From contig CAVVOF010000002.1 in the NCBI GenBank assembly GCA_963749905.1, positions 1-64,000 of the forward strand: a stretch of 64,000 nt of DNA. The letters run 5' to 3'. The position numbers and the translations under genes are program-made. Of the stretch, positions 55,245 to 63,409 are shown in pieces (the stretch's first letter is position 1; each line of letters begins with the position of its first letter). The notes beneath the pieces are model-generated. The model made no database searches, was not told where the DNA came from, and saw only the letters and a program-made list of their open reading frames with translations. This stretch comes from UBA10649 sp963749905 (GTDB lineage: Bacteria > Actinomycetota > Actinomycetes > S36-B12).

Positions 55245-55706
55245 GTGCGCACCCTCGCCGAGTACCTTCCCGAGAGCCCCTTCTTCGCCGGGCTCGACGC
55301 CGAGGCCATGGAACTGGTGGTCGGCTGCGCACAGAACGTGCGCTTCGAGCAGGGCGACGTGCTCTTCCGCACGGGGACGCCGGCCGACACCTTCTACGTC
55401 ATCCGGCACGGCCGGGTCGCCCTCGAGGTCCACGACCCCCGACGCCAGGCCATCGTCGTCGCAACCTTGGGGGATGGCGAGGTCGCCGGCTGGTCCTGGC
55501 TGGTGCCGCCGTACCGGTGGATGTTCGACGGACGAGCTGTCTCGCCGGTCAGCGCGGTCGCCTTCGACGGGGCGTGCCTGCGCGGCAAGTGCGATCAGGA
55601 CCCGGCGCTCGGCTATGCACTGATGCAGCGCGTCTCCCACATCATGTACGAGCGCCTGCAGGACGCGCGGATGCGCCTGCTCGACCTGTATGGCAGTGCG
55701 TCGTGA
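55245..55706 (+). CDS. Cyclic nucleotide-binding domain protein without DNA-binding domain
   Basis: A 153-residue protein that is little more than one CNB fold: LPESPFFAGLDAEAMELVVGCAQNVRFEQGDVLFRTGTPADTFYVIRHGRVAL, then VATLGDGEVAGWSWLVPPYRWMFDGRA in place of the usual phosphate-binding cassette (GE...R-S/T-A), then a C-terminal helix. No helix-turn-helix follows, so it is not a Crp-type transcription factor. The GE...R pattern is partly kept (GEVAGW...GRAVSPV), so ligand binding is possible. Genes of this kind occur in other group 3b operons, which suggests a regulatory or structural subunit of the hydrogenase. It overlaps hyhG by four bases. Confidence 0.82.
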   Translation: MRTLAEYLPESPFFAGLDAEAMELVVGCAQNVRFEQGDVLFRTGTPADTFYVIRHGRVALEVHDPRRQAIVVATLGDGEVAGWSWLVPPYRWMFDGRAVSPVSAVAFDGACLRGKCDQDPALGYALMQRVSHIMYERLQDARMRLLDLYGSAS

Positions 55707-56569
55707 GCGTGCGAGCGCCGACCGCGCCGTCGTTCCGCGAGCGACCCCGCGATCCCATGATCCCCCGGTCGTTCAGCATCGTGGCCACCCATCTGGACAC
55801 CCCCGACACGGTGACCCTGGCCCTCGAGCCCATCGACGGGCCGCCCCTGGCATACCGGGCCGGGCAGTTCACCATGCTGCTCGCCTTCGGCGTCGGGGAG
55901 GTCCCCATCTCCATCTCCGGTGACCCGACGCGGCCAGGGCCTCTGCTGCACACGATCCGTGACGTGGGCAGCGTGACGCACGCACTGGTGACGGCGAGCC
56001 CCGGCACCATGATCGGCGTCCGCGGCCCGTACGGCACGGGCTGGGACGTCGCAGACGGGAAGGGCGGCGACATCGTCGTCGTCACCGGCGGGATCGGACT
56101 GGCACCCCTTCGGCCGGCGATCTGGGAAGTGGCGGCTCGGCGCAGTGACTACGACCGGGTGGTCCTGCTGTACGGGGCGCGCTCGCCGACGGACATCCTG
56201 TTCGCCGACGACCTGGCGCGGTGGGCCGAGCAGCACGACATCGTGGTCGAGACGACCGTCGACTACGGCCCACCCAGCTGGACCGGCCGCGTCGGGCTGG
56301 TCACCACGCTGGTGGCCCGCGCCGGCTTCGACCCCCTGCGCACCCTGGCCCTCGTCTGCGGGCCCGAGGTGATGATGCGCTACACGGCGGCGGCGCTGAT
56401 GGCCCGCGGCGTCCCGGACGCGCGCATCCGCCTGTCGATGGAGCGCAACATGAAGTGCGGCGTCGGACTGTGCGGCCACTGCCAACTGCGAGAGCTGTTC
56501 CTGTGCGTCGACGGTCCCGTCCTCGGGTACGACCGCCTCGCCCCGCTCATGGACGTCCGGGAGCTGTGA
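55703..56569 (+). CDS. hyhG: Group 3b hydrogenase gamma subunit, FAD/NAD(P)-binding (HydG/HyhG)
   Basis: The 288-residue flavoprotein links hydrogenase to NAD(P)(H). It has the FAD motif LAYRAGQFTMLLAFGVGEVPISIS, RGPYGTGWDV, the NAD(P) loop VVVTGGIGLAPLRPAIWEV, LLYGARSPTDILF, ALVCGPEVMMRY and a C-terminal 2Fe-2S site RNMKCGVGLCGHCQLRELFLCVDGP, as in dihydroorotate dehydrogenase PyrK-type proteins. The GTG at 55703 overlaps the upstream stop (GTGA); 55757 ATG is an alternative. Confidence 0.92.
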   Translation: MSVRAPTAPSFRERPRDPMIPRSFSIVATHLDTPDTVTLALEPIDGPPLAYRAGQFTMLLAFGVGEVPISISGDPTRPGPLLHTIRDVGSVTHALVTASPGTMIGVRGPYGTGWDVADGKGGDIVVVTGGIGLAPLRPAIWEVAARRSDYDRVVLLYGARSPTDILFADDLARWAEQHDIVVETTVDYGPPSWTGRVGLVTTLVARAGFDPLRTLALVCGPEVMMRYTAAALMARGVPDARIRLSMERNMKCGVGLCGHCQLRELFLCVDGPVLGYDRLAPLMDVREL

Positions 56570-57357
56570 TGACCGACAAACCGACCCTCGCCGTTTGGAA
56601 ATTCGCGTCCTGCGACGGCTGCCAGCTGACCCTGCTGAACTGCGAGGACGAGCTGCTCGACATCGCCGAGCAAGTGACCGTCGCCTACTTCCCCGAGGCC
56701 ACGAGCGCTGAGGTCGCGGGACCGTACGACATCAGTCTCGTCGAGGGCTCGATCACCACCCCGGCCGACGCCGAGCGCATCCAGGAGGTACGCGCGGCCT
56801 CGGGCACCCTGGTGACCATCGGCGCCTGCGCGACCGCCGGCGGAATCCAGGCACTGCGCAACTTCGCCGACGTCTCCGAGTTCCTGTCCGTCGTCTACGC
56901 CCACCCCGCGTACGTGGCGACGCTGGAGCGGTCCACGCCGATCGCCGCGCACGTCTCGGTCGACTTCCAGCTGCGCGGCTGCCCGATCGATCGCGGTCAG
57001 CTGCTGGAGGTCCTGGCCGCCCTGCTGCAGGGCCGCACACCGCGGATCCCGACGTACAGCGTGTGCGTGGAGTGCAAGCGGCGAGGGGTCACCTGCATCG
57101 CCGTGGCCGACGGCTCGCCGTGCCTGGGTCCGGTCACCCAGGCCGGCTGCGGCGCGCTCTGCCCGGCCTTCCGGCGTGGCTGCTACGGCTGCTTCGGGCC
57201 CAACGACACCCCGAACACGACGTCGCTCGCCCAGCGCCTGCGCGCGACGGGCCAGTCCGAGGCCGAGGTGCTGCGGCTGTTCCGGACGTTCAACGCCGGA
57301 GCCGAGCCGTTCCGGGTGGAGAGCCTGGCGCACGAGCAGGACGGGGTCGCGACATGA
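56569..57357 (+). CDS. hyhS: Group 3b [NiFe] hydrogenase small (delta) subunit
   Basis: The 262-residue small subunit lacks a Tat signal, so the enzyme is cytoplasmic. Proximal cluster ligands are in KFASCDGCQLTLLNCED (Cys15, 18, 25) and VTIGACATAGGIQALRNF; further clusters use CVECKRRGVTCIAVADGSPCLGPVTQAGCGALCPAFRRGCYGCFGP. The start overlaps the hyhG stop (TGATG). The absence of signal and membrane anchor matches NAD(P)-linked group 3 enzymes rather than uptake group 1 enzymes. Confidence 0.93.
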   Translation: MTDKPTLAVWKFASCDGCQLTLLNCEDELLDIAEQVTVAYFPEATSAEVAGPYDISLVEGSITTPADAERIQEVRAASGTLVTIGACATAGGIQALRNFADVSEFLSVVYAHPAYVATLERSTPIAAHVSVDFQLRGCPIDRGQLLEVLAALLQGRTPRIPTYSVCVECKRRGVTCIAVADGSPCLGPVTQAGCGALCPAFRRGCYGCFGPNDTPNTTSLAQRLRATGQSEAEVLRLFRTFNAGAEPFRVESLAHEQDGVAT

Positions 57358-58658
57358 CCCACAAGCTGACCTCCGGCAGCCAGGTGCTGTCCGTGGAGCT
57401 GCTGGCCCGGGTGGAGGGCGAGGGCGGGATGCACGTCCACATCCAGGACGGCACGGTCCGCGACGTCCACCTGCGCATCTTCGAGCCGCCCCGCTTCTTC
57501 GAGGCGTTCCTGCGGGGGCGCTCCTACACCGAGCCCCCCGACATCACCGCACGCATCTGCGGCATCTGCCCCGTCGCGTACCAGATGAGCGCCTGCCGGG
57601 CCATCGAGGACGCATGCGGCGTGACCGTGCCGGAGGAGATCCGGCTGCTGCGCAGGCTCCTCTACTGCGGCGAGTGGATCGAGAGCCATGCGCTCCACAT
57701 CTTCTTCCTGCATGCCCCGGACCTCTTCGGGTACGACGGCGCCATCGAGATGGCGCGGGACCACCGAGGGCTGGTGGAGTCCGCGCTGCGGATGAAGCGC
57801 GCGGGGAACGACCTCATGACAGCCGTCGGCGGACGAGCCGTGCATCCCGTCAACGTGCGCCTCGGCGGCTTCCACCGGCTGCCGCACCGCGACGAGCTGG
57901 CAGCCGTCCGCCCACAGCTCGTAGCCGCCCGTGAGGAGGCCATCGCCGCCGTCCCCCTGGTGTCGAGCGTCGAGTTCCCGGACTTCGAGCAGCCCTACCC
58001 GTACCTGTCACTGAACTCGGAGCACGGCTACCCGATGGAGTCCGGATCCCTGATGACGAGTACGGGTCTCGAGGCACCGGTCCGGTCCTTCAACGACCAC
58101 GTGGTGGAGCAGCACGTCGCGCACTCCAACGCCTTGCACGCCACCTTCGACGGCGAGCCGTACGTCGTGGGCCCGCTGGCCCGCTACAGCCTCAACCACT
58201 CCTCGCTGGCGCCCCTCGCCCGGGAGTGCGCCGAGATGGGCGGGCTCGGCCCGACCTGCCGCAACCCCTTCCGCTCCATCATCGTCCGGATGGTCGAGCT
58301 CGTGCATGCCCTCGACGAGGCGATTCGGCTCATCGACGGGTGGCACGGCGCACCCGCGCCGTGGGTTCCGGTCCCGGCCAGGCCTGGGGAGGGTCATGGT
58401 GCCACCGAGGCTCCGCGGGGGCTCCTGTATCACCGCTATCGCATCGACGATGCGGGCGTCATCCTCGACGCCCAGATCACGCCGCCCACGTCGCAGAACC
58501 AGGGCGCGATCGAGTCCGACCTGCGGGCGTTCGTGCAGGACCATCTGGACCTGTCGCACGAGGAACTCACGCGCCAGTGCGAGATCGCCATCCGCACCTA
58601 CGACCCGTGCATCTCGTGTGCCACCCACTTCCTGGATCTGCGCGTGGAGCACCGGTGA
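57354..58658 (+). CDS. hyhL: Group 3b [NiFe] hydrogenase large (alpha) subunit
   Basis: The catalytic subunit is 434 residues. LARVEGEGGMHVHI is the N-terminal motif, RICGICP (Cys69, Cys72) the first Ni-Fe ligand pair and DPCISCATH (Cys419, Cys422, His425) the second; nine residues after the His (FLDLRVEHR) form the extension to be cut in maturation. All four ligands are present, so the site should be active. NSEHGYPMESGSL and NPFRSIIVRMVELVHALDEAI are further group 3 features. ATG 57354 overlaps the hyhS stop by four bases. Confidence 0.94.
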   Translation: MTHKLTSGSQVLSVELLARVEGEGGMHVHIQDGTVRDVHLRIFEPPRFFEAFLRGRSYTEPPDITARICGICPVAYQMSACRAIEDACGVTVPEEIRLLRRLLYCGEWIESHALHIFFLHAPDLFGYDGAIEMARDHRGLVESALRMKRAGNDLMTAVGGRAVHPVNVRLGGFHRLPHRDELAAVRPQLVAAREEAIAAVPLVSSVEFPDFEQPYPYLSLNSEHGYPMESGSLMTSTGLEAPVRSFNDHVVEQHVAHSNALHATFDGEPYVVGPLARYSLNHSSLAPLARECAEMGGLGPTCRNPFRSIIVRMVELVHALDEAIRLIDGWHGAPAPWVPVPARPGEGHGATEAPRGLLYHRYRIDDAGVILDAQITPPTSQNQGAIESDLRAFVQDHLDLSHEELTRQCEIAIRTYDPCISCATHFLDLRVEHR

Positions 58659-59176
58659 GCGACGCGGCCGCCACGATTCCCCGCCGTCCCCGGGCGCTGG
58701 TCGTCGGCCTCGGCTCGATCGACCGCGGGGACGATGCCGTCGGCCCCATTGTCGCCAGCCGTGTCCGCGACGCGCTGACGGATCCCGGTCGATCCTGTGT
58801 CGACGTGGTGATCCACGAGGACCCGACCGCGCTGCCCGAGGCCATGGCCGACGTCGACGTCGCCGTCATCGTGGACGCCGTGCGGTCCGGCGACGAGCCC
58901 GGCACCGTGACGCTGCGCGAGGCCGGCCCCGGCGCGCCAGCGCTGCCCGCACGCACCGCGTCCGGTTTCGCGGCGACCCACGGCCTGGGCCTGGCCGCCA
59001 TCATCGAGCTCGCGGGCGCCCTGGAACTGCTCCCCGCCCGAGTCGTCGTGGTCGGCGTGGAGGCGCGCGACTTCGGACACGGTGACCCGGTCTCTGCGTC
59101 AGTGATGGGCGCGGTGCCGCACGCCGTCGACGCGGTCATCGGCATCCTCCGAGACAGTCAGCCCTCGCGGCCCTGA
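58655..59176 (+). CDS. Hydrogenase maturation endopeptidase (HyaD/HycI family)
   Basis: The 173-residue protease would remove the C-terminal extension of the large subunit after nickel insertion. It has VVGLGSIDRGDDAVGPIVASRV with the first metal acid, VIVDAVRSG with the Asp, GFAATHGLGLAAIIELA with the metal His and VVVVGVEARDFGHGD. The GTG overlaps the large-subunit stop by four bases. No hypA-F genes are in the window; these must lie elsewhere, since cofactor assembly requires them. Confidence 0.9.
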   Translation: MSDAAATIPRRPRALVVGLGSIDRGDDAVGPIVASRVRDALTDPGRSCVDVVIHEDPTALPEAMADVDVAVIVDAVRSGDEPGTVTLREAGPGAPALPARTASGFAATHGLGLAAIIELAGALELLPARVVVVGVEARDFGHGDPVSASVMGAVPHAVDAVIGILRDSQPSRP

Positions 59177-59222
59177 GCGGCAGCCGCGATCACGAACGTC
59201 TCCGGCAATCGGGGTGGCGCGT

Positions 59223-59228
59223 TAGCAT
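59223..59228 (+). promoter_or_regulatory. -10-like TAGCAT of the GH3 gene
   Basis: TAGCAT ends eight bases before ATG 59237 with no Shine-Dalgarno. Confidence 0.42.
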
Positions 59229-59236
59229 CGTGGCCC

Positions 59237-61072
59237 ATGGTGGCCACCGCGGGTCGGCGAGTCCGCACAGCAGCGCGCAGGCTGATCGCGGCGCGCAGGC
59301 CGATCACACTGCTCACCCTGATCGCAGCGATCGGGCTGGTGGCACCCGGGGCGCACGCCGCACCGCCAGAGGACCCGTCCGATCGCATCGAGCGCATCCT
59401 CGATCGGATGACCCTCGACGAGAAGGTCGGGCAGCTCTTCGTGGTGTCGTTCACCGGCACTGCGGCCTCGCGCGCCACCGCTGCCAACGCCGCTGCCAAC
59501 GTCAAGGAGCTGGGCACCAGCACGATCGCCGAGGCCATCCGGCGGTACCACGTCGGCGGTGTCATCTACTTCAGCGACAACATCGTCTCGCCACAGCAGC
59601 TCGCGCGCGTGTCGGACGCGATGCAGTCGACGGCGACGACGACCGGCGCGAGAGTCCCCCTGTCGATCTCCATCGACCAGGAGGGCGGAACGGTGTGGCG
59701 GCTGAACGCACCCGCATCGATGGCCCCGGGCAACATGGCCGTTGGCGCAACGGGTGACCCGCGGAACGCCTACGAGTCGGGCCGCATCATGGCCGAGGAG
59801 ATGCGCACCCTCGGCGTCACGTGGAACCTGGCGCCGGTGGCAGACGTCAACACCCAGCCCTACAACCAGGCCGACGGCGCGCGCAGCTTCGGCGACGACC
59901 CGACGGTGGTTCCCGCGTACGTGCGCGAGGCGGTGCTGGGGCAGCATGCCGGCGGGGTGGCATCGACGCTGAAGCACTTCCCCGGGCTGGGCAGCACGCT
60001 GTCCAACAGCGACTTCGCGATCGCCAAGTCGCGCCAGACCGCGAAGCAGTTCCGCACCCGTGACCTGCCAGCTTTCGCGGCCGGCATTGACGCAGGCGCT
60101 GAGGCCGTGCTCACTGCGCACCTGCAGGCGCCTGCCCTGGTCGGCTCCAAGCGGCCCACCAGCCTGTCGCACCGCGTGGTGACGGGCATCCTGCGCGGTC
60201 AGCTCGGATTCCGAGGCGCGATCATCACCGACTCCCTGCAGGCCGCGGCCCTCGACGCAATCCCGCAGCCCCGTGTCATGATCGACGCGATCCGCGCCGG
60301 CAACGACATGCTCCTGATGCCCGACAGCCTGCCGGTCGCCTTCACCGCGGTCCGTCAGGCCGTCGCCGACGGCCGCATCAGCCGAGCACGTCTCGACGCA
60401 TCCGTCCGCCGGATCCTCACGCTCAAGGCGAACGCGGGGATGCTCGACGCGCCGTGGCCCGCCTCCCTGAGCACCATCGCTCGCACGGTCGGCGCGCCCG
60501 ATCATGTCGCCACCATGGCGCGGATCGCCGGTGATGCGGCCACGCTGATCGCACCCGAGGGCGCGCGCGTCCCGCTGCGTCCCCGCACCGGAACGGTCCT
60601 GGTGGCCGGGCCGGTGGCGAGCACGGTGCCGCAGCTCGCGGGGATGCTCACCACCCTCGGCTTCCGCACGACGACCCTGGTGACCGGCTTCGGCGCGACC
60701 CAGGAGACCGTCGACGGCGCCGTCACTGCCGCGCGTGCGGCCGACGCCGTCGTCCTCCAGACATATGACGTGTTCGGCGACTCCGGGCAGAAGCGGCTGC
60801 TCCCCGCACTCATCGCCACCGGGACCCCCGTGGTCGTGGTGCCGATCGACGGACCGTATGACGCGGCGTGGGCAGATGGCGCGAGCGCGGTGGTGACCAC
60901 CTACGGATTCACGGCAACGAACCTCCAGGCAGTCGCGACCGCCCTCGTCGGAGCGCGCACGGCGGGCCGACTGCCGGTGACAGTTCCGGCCGCCGGGCCG
61001 CGCCCACGCCCAGTGCTCTTCCCCAATGGTTGGGGCCTGACCTGGGGCTCCGGGTCGGACCGCATCCCATAG
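59237..61072 (+). CDS. Secreted glycoside hydrolase family 3 protein
   Basis: The 611-residue protein has a basic N-region and signal helix (PITLLTLIAAIGLVAPGAHA), then the GH3 TIM barrel: DRMTLDEKVGQLFVVSF, VGGVIYFSDNIV, SIDQEGGTVWRL, VTWNLAPVADVN, STLKHFPGLGSTLSNSDFA, TAHLQAP and GAIITDSLQAAAL with the nucleophile Asp. A C-terminal domain of about 200 residues follows (TVLVAGPVASTVPQLAGML), as in longer GH3 enzymes. The usual NagZ acid/base loop DSH reads NSDF here, so it is not a standard NagZ. Likely role: cleavage of wall or exogenous beta-linked sugars. Confidence 0.88.
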   Translation: MVATAGRRVRTAARRLIAARRPITLLTLIAAIGLVAPGAHAAPPEDPSDRIERILDRMTLDEKVGQLFVVSFTGTAASRATAANAAANVKELGTSTIAEAIRRYHVGGVIYFSDNIVSPQQLARVSDAMQSTATTTGARVPLSISIDQEGGTVWRLNAPASMAPGNMAVGATGDPRNAYESGRIMAEEMRTLGVTWNLAPVADVNTQPYNQADGARSFGDDPTVVPAYVREAVLGQHAGGVASTLKHFPGLGSTLSNSDFAIAKSRQTAKQFRTRDLPAFAAGIDAGAEAVLTAHLQAPALVGSKRPTSLSHRVVTGILRGQLGFRGAIITDSLQAAALDAIPQPRVMIDAIRAGNDMLLMPDSLPVAFTAVRQAVADGRISRARLDASVRRILTLKANAGMLDAPWPASLSTIARTVGAPDHVATMARIAGDAATLIAPEGARVPLRPRTGTVLVAGPVASTVPQLAGMLTTLGFRTTTLVTGFGATQETVDGAVTAARAADAVVLQTYDVFGDSGQKRLLPALIATGTPVVVVPIDGPYDAAWADGASAVVTTYGFTATNLQAVATALVGARTAGRLPVTVPAAGPRPRPVLFPNGWGLTWGSGSDRIP

Positions 61073-61079
61073 GGACGAC

Positions 61080-61112
61080 AGGCAGAGGCCCCGAACCTCG
61101 GGACCTCTGCCT
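61080..61112 (+). terminator. Terminator hairpin after the GH3 gene
   Basis: AGGCAGAGG (61080-61088) pairs with CCTCTGCCT (61104-61112) and an inner CCCGA/TCGGG stem continues it, leaving a loop of three (ACC). No T run. Confidence 0.7.
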
Positions 61113-61190
61113 CTGCGCCTGCTCAGCGCGTGTGAGACGATCCAAGGGCGATGCAGTCACCCGGTCGGGCGCCGTCGCAGGGAGGTTGCC

Positions 61191-61346
61191 ATGACGTCAG
61201 CCGAGACCTCCCCTTCCCCACCCGAATCGACGTCTCGCGAGGCCAAGATCGCGGCCCTGATGCTCAGCTACGGTCCTGCCGCCAGCCAGCCGCCCGCCGA
61301 CCCCGAAGAGCCGGCGGCACTCCCCCCGGACACGCCCGCCCCCTGA
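61191..61346 (+). CDS. Small Pro/Ala/Ser-rich hypothetical protein (51 aa)
   Basis: An ATG with a good Shine-Dalgarno (GGGAGG, seven bases away) opens 51 codons. The product begins MTSAETSPSPPESTSREAKI and has one short helical stretch, SREAKIAALMLSYG, between Pro-rich tails. It is alone between the GH3 terminator and the methyltransferase. I know no family; it rests on the start signals only. Confidence 0.4.
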   Translation: MTSAETSPSPPESTSREAKIAALMLSYGPAASQPPADPEEPAALPPDTPAP

Positions 61347-61425
61347 GCCGCGTGGCTTCCGGCACCCATCCCGTCCGTGCGCCGGGAAACCGGCAGATGT
61401 CCATTCCGGGATGGGACCATGCTGC

Positions 61426-62271
61426 ATGACACTTCCCGGCGATCCGCAGAAGGCGCACTTCTCTGACCTGTTCGAGCGATCCGCGGAGACCTACGACGCC
61501 GTGGGCGTCCCGTTCTTCGAGCCCCTCGCCCAGGCCCTCGTGGCGCGCGCCGAACTGAATGACGGGATGGCCGTGCTCGACCTCGGCGTCGGAAGCGGCG
61601 CCTCACTCCGAGCCGCCGCTGCCGCGGTCGGCCCCACGGGCAGCGTCCACGGCATCGACCTGTCCGCCGCGATGGTCGAGCGCGCGGCCCGCGAGTCAGC
61701 CGACCTGCCGGGCGTCAGTGTCTCCGTCGGCGATGCCGACCGGCCGCCGACCCACGCTGGTGGCTGGGACGCAGCCGTCGCCGCCCTGCTGCTGTTCTAC
61801 CTCCCCGACCCGGTCGGGACGGCTGCCCGGGTGCGCGAGGTCCTTCGACCCGGCGGGGTGCTCGTCGCTTCGACCTTCCACGCCGGGGACGAGCGCTGGA
61901 AGGTCGTGGAGCCGGCGATCAGCCCCTACTGGCCACCAAGCGAGGAGCCCTCGCACCCATCAGGAGCGCCCTCGTTCGCGACCGTCGAGTCGACCGAGAG
62001 GATCCTGCGCGATGCCGGATACGCCGACGTCGACACGGTGATCGTCGAGCACGCCAACACCTACGCCGACGTCGACCACTGGCTGCAGTGGACCTGGTCC
62101 GGTGGGGCGCGCGGAATGTGGGAGCGGGTGCCGGAACAGGATCGACCTGCAGCCCAGGCGGCGGCCGCCGCGGTGGTGGCCACCCTCGCCGCCCCGGACG
62201 GCTCCCTGACGGAGCAGTTCCGGGTCCGTCTGACGCGGGCATTCGCCCCGACACCGGTCGACCAGCCATGA
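61426..62271 (+). CDS. SAM-dependent methyltransferase, class I
   Basis: A 281-residue protein from ATG 61426 (ATG 61411 adds five residues). FERSAETYDAVGVPFFEPLAQAL leads to the SAM motif AVLDLGVGSGASLRAAAAAVG, then GIDLSAAMVERAAR, DAAVAALLLFYLPDPVGTAARVREVLRPGGVLVASTF (motifs IV-VI), as in UbiE/COQ5-like enzymes. The C-terminal 100 residues are probably substrate-specific. The substrate is unknown. It precedes plsC by seven bases, suggesting co-transcription. Confidence 0.88.
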   Translation: MTLPGDPQKAHFSDLFERSAETYDAVGVPFFEPLAQALVARAELNDGMAVLDLGVGSGASLRAAAAAVGPTGSVHGIDLSAAMVERAARESADLPGVSVSVGDADRPPTHAGGWDAAVAALLLFYLPDPVGTAARVREVLRPGGVLVASTFHAGDERWKVVEPAISPYWPPSEEPSHPSGAPSFATVESTERILRDAGYADVDTVIVEHANTYADVDHWLQWTWSGGARGMWERVPEQDRPAAQAAAAAVVATLAAPDGSLTEQFRVRLTRAFAPTPVDQP

Positions 62272-62278
62272 TGTTGGT

Positions 62279-63007
62279 ATGACGCCAACGGTCGCCGACG
62301 ACGACAGCTACGACGCAGCCCTCGCCCGGGGACAGGCCCTCTACCCGGGTGTCCGCATCGGGCGGCCGGGTCGTGCGCGCACCTACTGGCTGGTGATCTC
62401 GGCGCTTCGCGCGCTGCGCCTGCACTGGGCGGTGGACGTGCAGGGCTCCGAGCGGGTCGCCGACGGGCCGGCGATCCTGGTCGGCAATCACATCTCGGCG
62501 ATGGACCCCGTCGTCGCCGTGATGACCCACTGGTGGCGGGTGTCCGCGTTCGCCAAGGTCGAGGTCTTCGAACGTCGCGGCGCCATCTTCTTCCGCCTGA
62601 TGGGCCAGATCCCGCTCCGTCGAGGCGACGAGGCGTCCACCCGGTGGGCGATGGACATGGCCAGCCGCACTCTGCAGGACGGCAACAAGCTGGGCATCTA
62701 CCCCGAGGGCACCCGCTCCCCCGACCATCGCTCCCTCCATCGCCTGCATCCGCGGATCCTGGTGCCGCTGATCCAGGCGAATCCGGACGTGCCCGTCCAT
62801 GCCATCACCACCGAGTACCTGGGCAAGCGGCGCGGCCGCGTCCAGGTGCGGGTGCGCCTGTCGGAGCCCCTGCCGATCGACGGTCGGCAGATGGATGCGA
62901 AGCAGATCGTCGAGATCACGCGCACCGCTCTGCTGGAGACCGGCGGCATGCCGTACGTCGATCGGCACGCCCGTGACATCAAGGCACAGGCCCTGACGGC
63001 CCCCTAG
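62279..63007 (+). CDS. plsC: 1-acyl-sn-glycerol-3-phosphate acyltransferase family protein
   Basis: The 242-residue PlsC-type acyltransferase has the catalytic NHISAMDP (His71, Asp76), FAKVEVFERRGAIFFRLMGQIPLRRGD, LGIYPEGTRSPDH (motif III EGTR) and a conserved VPVHAIT strand. It should acylate lysophosphatidate or a related acceptor at the membrane. N-terminal hydrophobicity is weak. Its TAG stop is the first half of the hexamer preceding the VOC gene. Confidence 0.88.
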   Translation: MTPTVADDDSYDAALARGQALYPGVRIGRPGRARTYWLVISALRALRLHWAVDVQGSERVADGPAILVGNHISAMDPVVAVMTHWWRVSAFAKVEVFERRGAIFFRLMGQIPLRRGDEASTRWAMDMASRTLQDGNKLGIYPEGTRSPDHRSLHRLHPRILVPLIQANPDVPVHAITTEYLGKRRGRVQVRVRLSEPLPIDGRQMDAKQIVEITRTALLETGGMPYVDRHARDIKAQALTAP

Positions 63008-63010
63008 GCT
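63005..63010 (+). promoter_or_regulatory. -10-like TAGGCT of the VOC gene, overlapping the plsC stop
   Basis: TAGGCT ends seven bases before ATG 63018; the TAG is the plsC stop codon. No Shine-Dalgarno is present. Confidence 0.45.
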
Positions 63011-63017
63011 GCCGCAC

Positions 63018-63401
63018 ATGGCACCCGCCGTCCGCGTCACCGGACTCGATCACATCGTCCTCGTCACCCCGGACGTGGAGCGCTCCCTCGCCTTCTACAC
63101 CGAGGTGCTGGGCCTGACCGGCGAGCGGGTCGAGGACTGGCGCGCGGGTCGCGTGCCCTTCCCGTCCGTGCGCATCGACGACTCGACACTGATCGACATC
63201 TTCGCGGGCGAGCGCACCGGCGAGAACCTGCTGCACTTCTGCCTCGTCGTCGAGCCAGTCGACCTCGCCGGACTCGCGCAGGACCCGCGACTCGGGGAGA
63301 CCTCCGGACCGACGGACGGCCTGTTCGGCGCCCGCGGCACCGCCGCCAGCCTGTATGGCCGCGATCCCGACGGCAACGTCGTCGAGCTGCGCTGCTACTG
63401 A
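63018..63401 (+). CDS. VOC-family (glyoxalase/dioxygenase-like) protein
   Basis: A 127-residue protein with two beta-alpha-beta-beta-beta modules: GLDHIVLVTPDVERSLAFYTEVLGL (metal His), then FPSVRIDDSTLIDIF, LLHFCLVVEPVDLAGLA (second His) and ASLYGRDPDGNVVELRCY (metal Glu). The pattern matches metal-binding VOC enzymes such as virulence-type glyoxalase/fosfomycin resistance-like proteins, but no substrate is evident. Confidence 0.87.
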   Translation: MAPAVRVTGLDHIVLVTPDVERSLAFYTEVLGLTGERVEDWRAGRVPFPSVRIDDSTLIDIFAGERTGENLLHFCLVVEPVDLAGLAQDPRLGETSGPTDGLFGARGTAASLYGRDPDGNVVELRCY

Positions 63402-63409
63402 GGTCGAGC

